DNA from: Ramazzottius varieornatus
Taxonomy: Eukaryota > Tardigrada > Eutardigrada > Parachela > Ramazzottiidae
Length of the DNA: 64,000 bases
Direction of reading: 5' to 3'
Assembly: GCA_001949185.1 (NCBI GenBank)
Contig: BDGG01000003.1
Location: forward strand, 3,269,158 to 3,333,157
Under the pieces are notes generated by a model. It was not told the DNA's origin and did not search any database. It saw nothing but the letters and a program-made list of their open reading frames with translations. Shown in pieces: positions 19,662-29,033 of the stretch (positions are counted from its first letter, which is position 1; the number at the start of each line of letters is the position of its first letter). A program made the position numbers and the translations under genes.

Positions 19662-20293
19662 ATCTCAAGCTTTTGCTCTCAAACAGTACTACCTAATAAA
19701 CGAGATCCATTAGGGAGTACAAGAACAGCGCGAAAAGATTTACTGGAGTCTGGAGTCAGAGGATGAGCGGAGAATGGTTTGTTTACCCATTGTTCGATCA
19801 GCTGATTGAGTAGCCCATTCATTCGAAAATCGCAAACCCTCGTATGCCAGGTGAATTAAAGTGAGTTGATTGAGCTTGATTCTGCTACTCCGGAGAATGC
19901 GCGAAGATTGAAAGTTTGAACTTGGCACCATTTTTGGAATCTTCCCGCGGATTTGTACGTTACACCTAACTGAATGCTGTGACGTTCTTGGTTTCGGGGA
20001 TGATAAAGGATCAGGGATTGCCCGAGGACAGCTGAGGATACTGGCTAGACGTTTGTGAATTGTTAGCGCTCATCTCTATACTGTATGAACACGTAAGTTA
20101 TGTGACATAACGGCAAGCGCATCTCGCTTCTCATAGCACCATTTCATTGTGTTCGAAAGTCATTCCGGTGGGTCGCTGGACTCTCTCATAGATAGCAATT
20201 TGGAATCTGTAGTTTGAACTTATCATCTGTGGTTTCCTCTTAGAGTAGACCACCTGGGCAGAGATTCGGCGGAAGCGGTGGCCGGTGTCCATC
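19662..20293. promoter_or_regulatory. Divergent intergenic region between SECISBP2 and TOP3A
   Basis: About 630 bp separate the two start codons, so both promoters should lie here. I see no clear TATA box or repeated motif, and no convincing coding sequence. Confidence 0.4.
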
Positions 20294-22614
20294 ATGCGAG
20301 TGCTGAACGTCGCCGAGAAGAACGATGCAGCCAAGAACATCGCCCTCAACCTAACACGTAACCGTCCTCAGTATCGAGAAGGATTTTCCAAGTTCAACAA
20401 GATCTATGACTTTCAGTGCAATGTCTTCGGTCAGCAATGCGACATGATCATGACGTCCGTCAGCGGTCACATGATGGAGATCGATTTCCCCGGATCACAT
20501 CGCGCGTGGAACTCTTGCGACTTCGTCGAGCTCTTCACCGCTCCCATCGTCAAATCCGTTGGAAAGAACTACGAAGGCATCAAGCGAACTCTCGAAAGAG
20601 AGGCTCGAAACTGCCAGAAGTTGATCATATGGACGGATTGTGATCGAGAAGGCGAGAACATTGGCTTCGAGATCATCGAAACCTGTCGCGCTGTCAACCA
20701 CCGCTTGGACATCTGGAGGGCTCGCTTCTCGGAAATTACTCCTCACGCTGTGAATAACGCGCTAAAAGACCTACGTAGACCAGATGAAAATGTGTCCAAA
20801 GCTGTCGACTGTCGATCGGAACTGGACTTGAGGATAGGAGCGGCTTTCACAAGACTGATGACTACGAAGCTACAGGGAAGAATACCTGCGAACCTGGTTG
20901 GGCCTAATGGAGTTATCAGTTACGGGAGCTGTCAGTTTCCTACTCTAGGATTTGTTGTCGAACGATACAAAGAGGCAAAAGTCGTTATTGGATCTATCCC
21001 GGCCAAGTGCCAACTACTGTATAATCGAAAGCGGCAAAAAAAATCGACCAGAACGTTTCTCCAAGAGGCGCACGTTACCCGTGTTGTTGGCAGAAAGCGC
21101 GCACCACCTGGAGAAGCGATCTTGTCGAGTTGGTCCGCCTGAATCGCATTTCATCTCGCCCAGTCATAAGCCCTGGTTTTTTACTCTTGTTTGTTTGAAA
21201 GGTCCATCGATTCATTCGTGAGCCTTTCTGGAAACTCAAAGTCCTTTACGAAGTCCGATCTCCCGAAACATTCCGCGTGGAGTTTCGATGGGACAGAATT
21301 CGGTTGTTCGAGCAACTAGCCTGTGAGATCCTTCTTGACATCTGCCAAGAGAGACCTGAAGCCACGGTGATAAGCCTCACCCAGAAACCAAAGAGCAAAT
21401 GGCGTCCATTGCCTATGGACACTGTGGAGATGGAAAAGCTGTCTTCAAGGTTACTTCGCATTTCAGCCAAAGAAACCATGAAGATCGCAGAGAAGCTGTA
21501 TAGCCAGGGTTTCATCAGCTATCCTCGTACAGAAACCAACATATTTCCGAAGAACCTCGATCTGGTGCAGCTGATCGAGCAACAGGTGAACGACAACCAG
21601 TGGGGACACTTCGCACAGGGTGTTCTTGCTCGAGGACCCAACCCACGTGTAGGAAAGAAGAGCGATCAGGCTCATCCTCCAATCCACCCACTAAAAGCCG
21701 CACCAAATATCGCAGGTACTTTCTGTTGACGATCCCTTCTTACTACTTAGTCGAAAAAAAGTACGGTAATGGTTCATATTGCAGGAAACGAGAAACGAGT
21801 TTATGAGCTGATAGTCAGACAGTTCCTGGCGACCTGCAGTGATGATGCACGAGGACAAGAAACCACGCTCAAGATCAACATTGCTGACGAGATCTTCACC
21901 GCGGACGGACTGGTAGTAACCGAAAGAAACTACCTCGAAGTATATCCTTATGATCGGTGGGAAACCAAAACTATTCCTAATCTGCCAGTCGGGTACAAGT
22001 TCATGCCCTGCAAGATCGAGATGGTCGGAGGTAAGCATAATTGGGGACCTTGGCAAATGAATTTTGCACGATCGTTATCCAAAGTGGCACACATTTGCAT
22101 TGTTGATAGCGGAAAGTGTGCGCCGTTCTGGAAGCGGATTATATTTGAAGTCATTTGCCGAGGTTCCATTTGCTCCAGCTTGTATCTGAATAGCGGCTCT
22201 TACTAATGCTAGCCTGTTTGGATGATCGCAGGAGAGACTTCGCCTCCTCCCCTGCTTACCGAAGCCGACCTCATCTCCCTCATGGAGAAACATGGCATTG
22301 GGACGGACGCGACGCATGCCGAGCACATCCAGACGATTCAGGACCGGAAGTACGCTGGGCTGAACGAGAGGCATTTCATGCCGGGCAGGTTAGGCATGGG
22401 GTTGGTCGACGGGTATGATGAAATTAACTTCGGTATGTCGAAACCATACCTTCGGGCTCAGCTCGAAGCTGGTCTGAAAGATATCTGCGAGGGGAGAAGG
22501 AACAAGGATGACGTTCTCAGAGAACAAATTACAGAGTATAGACGAATTTTTGTACAAGCACACGGACAGTTTCAGAAATTAATCGATGCTTTGACGCATT
22601 ATACTCAAGCGTAA
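20294..22614 (+). CDS. TOP3A: DNA topoisomerase III alpha, C-terminally short
   Basis: This is a type IA topoisomerase that passes single strands and, with BLM and RMI1, dissolves recombination intermediates. Exons read 20294-20980, 21202-21715, 21785-22030 and 22232-22614, giving 609 residues. The Toprim domain is clear (VAEKNDAAKNIA, IIWTDCDREGENIGFEIIE), as are ITPHAV, SYGSCQFPTLGFV and the active-site Tyr in ISYPRTETNIFP. HPPIHPLK and EKHGIGTDATHAEH follow. SDQAHPPIHP and NIFP mark TOP3A rather than TOP3B. The frame ends at a stop directly after the core, so the C-terminal CxxC and GRF zinc fingers of animal TOP3A are absent. The first donor (AAA|GTCGTT) is weak. Introns one and three contain family A palindromes. 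Confidence 0.92.
21044..21129. repeat. Family A palindrome, copy 4 (TOP3A intron 1)
   Basis: CCAAGAGGCGCACG and GCGCGCACCACCTGG form the inner inverted pair, with outer ends TCGACCAGAACG and GCGATCTTGTCGA. Confidence 0.7.
22064..22140. repeat. Family A palindrome, copy 5 (TOP3A intron 3)
   Basis: ATCGTTATCCAAAGTGGCAC opens the element and AAGTGTGCGCCGTTCTGG closes it. The right arm has diverged. Confidence 0.65.
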
Positions 22615-23073
22615 CCCTTAGATTGTCGGATGGTAGTCCCATTTTGAATTCGAATCTTAGTGTGAAGCCCAGAGTTCCAAAGACTGCGTTTCTCGTACGA
22701 TGTCGAATCAAGGGATCTTCTCGAAAACATCGACAATAAATTCAAACAGCAAACACGAGGTAATGTCGTAAGATATACTCGTACCGAAAGAAACTGGGCC
22801 CAAAAAAACTTAAAATCGGTGCTCGGAGTTATGCAGAACTTAACGTGCGAGGCGCGAGAGGAAAGTCCTAAACAGCAGTCTATAAAAAGCAGTCGTCGAT
22901 GGAAGGAAACGCGTAGATTACCAGAGAAAAGCTTCGCATCGGAGAAAAGCTGAGAGCGGGCTGGTAAACCGACGCACTGTATCTGTCGTAAGACGAGTTC
23001 TCCGGGTCCGCATTAACGCTCTTTATGAAGCAGTCTCTGCGGTTTGCCAAAGTCCTGTGAGCGAATACAGTGG

Positions 23074-24319
23074 TTAAGTTTTCGAATGTATAAAAATGTG
23101 TGCGGAACTGACATGGAATTCCATCATCACTTCGATCTTCTGGTCCCGCAATGCTTTGATAATTCTTCTGGCGATCGGTCTGTTGCTTGTTTCGTCCGTG
23201 GTCGACGTCCAAACCTGCAGGCGTACGTCGTCCATCCCGCGAGTCTGTGCCACCATTCCGTTAACGATCTCACTGCAGTTTCCGAACTGCTCGCCAATTA
23301 GCAGCATGAGCTGGAAAGAAAACCAAATATGAGCTAGTCCTAGTTTATCAAGGAGACGGGCTTCGCGAAACACAGAGAGCTCATCGCAAGAAAGCCGCAG
23401 AATTTAGACTTACAACTTCTTTGTAGGCTGCATCGAAGTTGATGTCTTTCGGGTTCTGAAGGAAGACTACCTTCCAACATCCTCCTTGCTTGTTTCTGGG
23501 ATTTTCCCATTCCGGTCGAACTTGGTTTTCGTCCACCCATCGAAACCAGGAAAGATCACTTCTCATCTTCAGGTTTGTTGGTGGAGTCAGATGGTTGAAA
23601 ACACTGCAAAATACGCCTCACTCTCAAACAACAAGCACTAAATCTCAGGTTTGTCACTGTACTCAGTGTACTGCAATTGTTCAAGCAAACCTCCAAAATT
23701 CTTCGACGGAACGGAAGGTATGAACCTCTTTGACAGCCAGTTTCCACATGTGCTTCGGCACATCCGGGTCCGTGTAGTAGCATGTCCAAAACGTCTCCAG
23801 CGGATGTGGGCCTTGAGGCGTATTCTGATCGCCCTCGCTTCTGCTAGAGTCAGAAGGTACGACCGGAATCTGTTGAAACGGACCGGGACGTGGGTTCAGA
23901 ACGGTGTTAGCAGGTACTAAACCGCTGTGCGCTGCTTTCGCGACTACCGTCTGTTCAGTCGAACGGGAAGAACTTTGGCTGGAGACCAGGATGTCCGCGA
24001 TCATTTCAGAAGTTTGAGTCTTTTCGGGCTCAGTCAGCTGCGCCGGTAGGGCTGGAGGGTGTCGAAGTACTTCCTGCTGCTGGCTTTCGTCTTGCGTGGC
24101 GTTCAGGGGGCTCTTGGAAGCTTTCTCGGCTGAGCCTTGCTCCTCAGGTAGCATGACAGGGCTCTGCGAAAACCAAAAGCATGTATTTTCAACAACACGC
24201 AAAAAACATTCACTTCACGGAATTTAAGACTTTCCTACCTCGGTCACTTGTATGACCTCTTTTTGCTGGTTCTGTCCGGATCCTCGCCTGTTCTGTCTTC
24301 TGGTTCCTTTCCTACCCAT
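23074..24319 (-). CDS. EIF4E: Cap-binding protein eIF4E with long N-terminal extension
   Basis: Binds the mRNA 5' cap and, with eIF4G, recruits ribosomes. Exons read 24239-24319, 23691-24163, 23414-23603 and 23074-23310, giving 326 residues. The conserved core starts near residue 150: LETFWTCYYTDP, KHMWKLAV, FRSVEEFWR, RPEWENPRNKQGGCWKVVF, LLIGEQF and LQVWTS. The cap-stacking Trp pair (equivalents of W56 and W102), the adjacent Glu and the W166 equivalent are all present. This favours a functional class I-like eIF4E over 4EHP, in which the first Trp is aromatic but not Trp. The first 150 residues are Ser/Gln/Pro-rich and probably disordered, with an Arg-rich start (MGRKGTRRQNRRG). Which paralogue this is cannot be decided here. 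Confidence 0.88.
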
Positions 24320-25210
24320 GATGAAGGAGTCGAGTCAGGATTGGTGTGAATCCCCAAAGCAACAGTTTAGCAACTCACGCAGCGATTGTAAGTGGCACTG
24401 ACCCACTGTACATACCGGAAAGGCGAATGTTCTACAAGAAGGAAATTAAAAGCAAAACAATAACATTCCATCCAGGCTTTTCAGTTTTCTCCGGTAAAAT
24501 TTCACAAGGCTTCGGGCCAAGCAAGGTTACCCCTGGGCCAAGTAAGGATATGACTGGGGAATTCCTCGAAAAGTGCGAAATACCCCCGGACTGACAAGTT
24601 TGATCCGCCGCCACCTGAGTGCTCGACAGAATAGTGCCACGGTGGCAGTTGGCAGGTGGCCGCTGGTGGCGGTTCGTCGACCGGGTAGAGCGCTTATGCG
24701 CCGGACTGAAACCTAGAGGTCCCTGTCGAGAGCGTTGTTTACGTTCCGCAGTCGCCGCAGACTTTACGGAACTTTGTCCCGGTTCCACGACCATTTTGTT
24801 TCTCTTTGTTCTCGGAATTTTGACCTATTGTTGATCATTTCAGACGAAGACGTCGGTGTTGAGTGACTTGTGGCTTCTCAGTGGATTAAACCTCGTTCAG
24901 CTTTTGCCATCCCGCAGAATTCATCGGCAAGTTGTTGTCGTGGCTCCTCGGAAACCGCGCGCGACTACTGTAGGGTGTGATCGTTCTTTAACACGTCGCT
25001 ACGAAGTACCAATACAAGTGAATAATACGCTTCTTCGTGCAGAGAAACCACTAAACTCTACTGCTTGCCGTCAGCGAGGAAACCTCCTCGATCGAGTGAC
25101 GGCTGCCTGTTGAAGGTCATGCGATAGGTTCGATTTCTGCTCCAGGCCAGTGATACCCCTTCCGAGACAGAATGGCCAGGAGATTCCACCAGGATCCGAA
25201 TAAACGTTGA
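24320..25210. other. Intergenic between eIF4E and the urea transporter
   Basis: About 890 bp lie between two divergent genes, so it should contain both promoters and the transporter's 5' untranslated exons. No further gene is recognised. Confidence 0.4.
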
Positions 25211-27548
25211 ATGACGGATGAAAAGACCATACTCGATCCACCTGTTTCGCCCAAAACAACACCGCCCCTTCCGGTTGCTTCCCAAGTCACTATATCCGTT
25301 ATCGAGTTCGGTCCAAGTCGCGCTCCGCCACCTGCCAGTCCGGTAATCATTCCTCTATCTCATAACTTACCTCTACACGATGAATCTTTCAAGCAGTCAT
25401 TACCGGAAGGTAGCGTCAACATCGTCCTACCAGAACCCCGTACGTCGAAGCCACCGCTATTGCACCACAAAGTCTTCGGAGTACTCCGCAGCATATTACC
25501 GATCGTCAGACCACATAATCTCTATACTGCGCATAAAGGATCTCATGACGAACAAGGGAAAACTTCAGTTCAGCTGTCAAACAGTTCACCTGCTGGAACG
25601 GCCGGCGGAAGAGGGTCTACTGCTCATCGGGCCGGTCCAAAGAGCGGATGCTCGAACTATTGTAGAAATCAATCAAGGTCTTCGGTTTTCGCGTCGAAGA
25701 AAGCTACGAGGAAATGCTGCTTTTCTAAAAGATGTAAGCCGAAAGGCCAGCCGGCCGATACGGAGGACGAGAGAGACAACTTCGGACCGGCGGAGTCCTC
25801 GAAGAAAACTGCCCCTACCAATGGCGTCCGACTGGTTGACAAACCCTCTGGTCGCATCACTCGGAAACTGTTTTGTGTGGATGCAGAAACCGGTGCCTCA
25901 ATCTTGGATACGTGGTTATGGAAGTATGTAATGGGGGACGCTCCAGGTTTTTCGGCTTTCACCACCGCACAAAAGGGAAGGATTTGGTGGTATCCCCTGG
26001 TTTTCCTCGACTACTGTCGCGGAGCTGGCCGTTTGGTTCGCGTCAACAATCCCTGGTCCGGAGTGATCTTCATCATGGCGATGGGACTACAAGATGTCTA
26101 CCAGCTCATTTTCGGGGCACTAGGTCCGTGGTAGCCGTCCCAAAATACTTATGTATTTCATTCGATTGGCTTCCCATCCTGACCTTTTGGTATAGGTGCG
26201 GCTTCCGCTTCTGCCACTGCGTGGTGTCTCAATACGCCCACTATTCGTTATAAGAACGGCGCTATCTATTTCAATGGGTTCCTGCTAGGACTGTTCATCT
26301 GGAACAATGGGAACTACAACCCGCAAGAAGCAGCAGCTTGGTGGTGTATCGTTCCCGTCCTGTTCTTCGGTGTGATGAGCGCCTTTGTCAAGAATGCGTT
26401 GGATGGAGTATGCAACATGTACCGAGTACCCGTCAGTAGCTCTCCGTATGGTCTTCTGGTTCTTTGCTACTTGGGAAGCCAACTGTCGACGCCGCATCCA
26501 GCTTTCCCGGGTAACGGGGTCCCTATCCCGACGGGTCTCGATGTTCCTCTCGGCTACAGAGCGGAAACGGTAATGTAATAACTATCTATCGTTTCAGACA
26601 TGGGTAAAAGATTTAAACCAGACCATTTTCCTATGTGGCGCACAATTGCGGACAGTACCAATGAAAACACGCGCCACTTGAGACAACAATCTGGTTTACC
26701 CGCGTTTCGTTTTGTTGACTATTGACACTAATAAGATTTTTTCATCGCTACAGATAGTCCATGGGATCTTCTTCTCCATCAGCCAAGTTTTCTATTGCGG
26801 AAACTTTACTTCCGTGGTGCTGTGCTGGTGCGCCGTATTACTGAATTCTCCCCTCCACTGCTTCATGTTGATGTCGGGAGCTGCCATTGGCACGTACATT
26901 GCCACGTTGCTCGGAGTCCTTCCTCTGCAACTGTACACGGGGATGTGGAGCTTCAACTCCATGCTGACGATGTCTTATCTTGGTGGGCATTTCTGGGTGC
27001 TGAATGGTTGGGCTTTCCCTTTTTCTTGTGTGGCAGGTGCGTTACTTCCGATCCTACTCACGAAGAAGTTTACTCGATTCTGACGGAGCTTTTTTAATGT
27101 AGCTGCTTTTGCCACAATTCTGTGTGGGTTGCTCTACCACGTGCTGGGAAGTGTGAAACTTCCGTTCTGCGGTTTGCCTTTCTTTCTCTCCCTTTGCACG
27201 TTTCTTCTGGTCGCTTCCGGGACCGATATGAGCTTCTTCATCCACCGAGTACGATCGCCGACCTATCACGAACGACACCTGGTCGACTTCCTTAGACACA
27301 GGAGTAACAATCCGGCTCCTTCCTTGTATAGAGACAGGAAAAAGTTCCGGCTGCCAGGTACGATTTTCGCTCCCAATTTTAGAAGACGTCTTGTTAACTT
27401 ACTCGTCGTTTTTCCGCTTGCAGTGTTGTCTCTCATATTTGAGGGACAAACCACCCTGGACTCTGTAAGGGATGAAATCCGTCCTATGATAAAGAAAGAG
27501 GTCGAAAACGAAATACAGGAAAGCTCGCTGAAGAAGGCTGCGACCTGA
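25211..27548 (+). CDS. Urea transporter (SLC14 family)
   Basis: A channel-like membrane protein that passes urea down its gradient. Exons read 25211-26123, 26196-26569, 26754-27036 and 27103-27548, giving about 671 residues. After a 240-residue polar, Pro/Ser/Lys-rich cytoplasmic extension come the two homologous halves of the family. The first has VNNPWSGVIFIMAM, YFNGFLLGLFIWN and VPVLFFGVMSAFVKNALDG. The second has FYCGNFTSVVLCWCAVLLNS, LYTGMWSFNSMLTMSYLGG and a terminal helix pair ending LPFCGLPFFLSLCTFLL. These match the NPWTG/GxWGFN signatures of vertebrate UT-B. A possible 66-nt intron at 27358-27423 would remove 22 residues in frame. The extension is much longer than in vertebrate members. 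Intron two holds a family A palindrome. Confidence 0.88.
26602..26701. repeat. Family A palindrome, copy 6 (urea transporter intron)
   Basis: Long arms: GGGTAAAAGATTTAAACCAG on the left and AATCTGGTTTACCCG on the right, with inner ATGTGGCGCAC and GCGCCACTTGAG. Confidence 0.75.
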
Positions 27549-27990
27549 AGTCGCTGTTGAGAACTTCCGGTTGACAGTGCCGCGGCCCTGCTGGCGCAGT
27601 TTTCCTTCTTGTTAAATCTTCCGGTTGATTGTTGCACTTGGGGCTTCATTTATCGCGGCAAAATCTTTGTGGTTTTTCTTTACGAACTTGATTGTTGATT
27701 TCTCGCATTCCAATTTTTGTGTTGAATTAATTCTTTTTTGTTAATTCGATTAATTTATTCTTTTCTGATTCTGAAGTCTGATACTCTGATCTTCTCTCCA
27801 TCCACCATTCTTCTTCCCAGCTCGTCTTCTTACAGTGATACCGGACAAGGAAGCCTCGATCTATCTTGGGGAGCAATAGCGTTGGCTAGCAAGCAGGAGC
27901 GGGAACCGTTGGCCTGTTGCACAGTGGTCTATTTACTGTGTCTATTTTTGCTGTGATTTCCATCTGTGTTCCAGAATTCTGTTGGAAAAA
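27549..27990. other. Intergenic between urea transporter and survivin
   Basis: About 440 bp between two same-strand genes. CTTCCGGTTGA occurs twice within 60 bp (near 27567 and 27623), a possible paired ETS-like site. No gene is seen. Confidence 0.4.
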
Positions 27991-28873
27991 ATGAGTCGAG
28001 ATGCGAAAACCATGAGTTTTGGTATTGCCAGCGATCCCGTTGGGACTGGAACGGATTCCACAGAGTCGTCGCCTTGGGTGAGTGAAGGAGATGGGAATGC
28101 GCAGTCTGACAACTTGAACGTCACGCTCTTCGATCCATGTCCCGAACCCGAAAGATTCCAGGTTCGCTCCTACGCCAAAAGATTGGAAACCTTTACAACT
28201 ATGAAGTGGAAGGCCTCACTATGCAAATCCAAGACTTGCAATCCAGAAAAGATGGCTGAAATCGGATGGTTCTGCACTGGAACGGATTCCGCGAAATGTT
28301 ATGCGTGCTTCAAGGTGTGATGATTGATTGACTTGATTGATGATTTACAGCATTTTCGACCCCATTGAACCAGTCGGAAATTCTGCCCATGCGTTAATCA
28401 TCCCCTCCCTCTGGTGCAGTGTGTGGTCTTTGCTGTGCGGGTATAATGTACGGACGTCTATCCACTCTATCGTTTCCAGACGAGTCAGTCGAAACCAGCC
28501 TTACTGCGCAGAAAACGATGCGGACGACTTCGTTTTTCTACCACGTGCTTGGTTTTTAGCTTCTAGAGACACTGGTTTGTGATTCTTTCAGGATCTTGAA
28601 GGTTGGGTAGCCAAAGATAATCCAAAGAAGGAGCATGAGGACCACTGCCCCAATTGCCCACTGGTCGTTCTGGGTATCGATCCCAGAGCGGAACTGACGA
28701 TTCGCCAGCAGCTTCAACTCAACACCAAGATTGAGTTCTACCGACTTCGGCTCATCCGAACACGAGAATGGGAAAAAGTACAAGAGAAAGAAGAAGCTCA
28801 GAAGAAAGTTCTGGTGGAGATGCAGAACAAGCTTAAGAAAGAACTGGAGTACGAGTACGGTCCCGATTTGTAA
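27991..28873 (+). CDS. BIRC5: Survivin / BIRC5-type single-BIR protein
   Basis: Survivin is part of the chromosomal passenger complex (Aurora B, INCENP, Borealin) that controls chromosome attachment and cytokinesis. Two exons, 27991-28314 and 28592-28873, encode 201 residues. The single BIR domain begins RLETFTTMKWKA, followed by CNPEKMAEIGWF, and has zinc ligands in exact spacing C-x2-C-x16-H-x6-C (CYAC ... EHEDHCPNC). The intron splits the BIR just after CYACFK. A long charged C-terminal helix follows, as in survivin, and ends EYEYGPDL. The N-terminal 65 residues are extra compared with human survivin. The combination of one BIR, a C-terminal helix and no RING supports this assignment. It ends tail to tail with the first carboxypeptidase, 160 bp away. 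Confidence 0.92.
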
Positions 28874-29033
28874 GGCCTGAAAGAGCCTCTTTACAATTTT
28901 ACTCGTTCATGCTATGTATTGTTTCATCGCGCCATTTGTTATGTATTTTTCGACTTTCGCTAGTAGAAGCTAGGATTTGTTCGGCAGGAAATGTTGTTAT
29001 TGGGTACAAGCAAACCCTGATTCTGCTGTGTTT

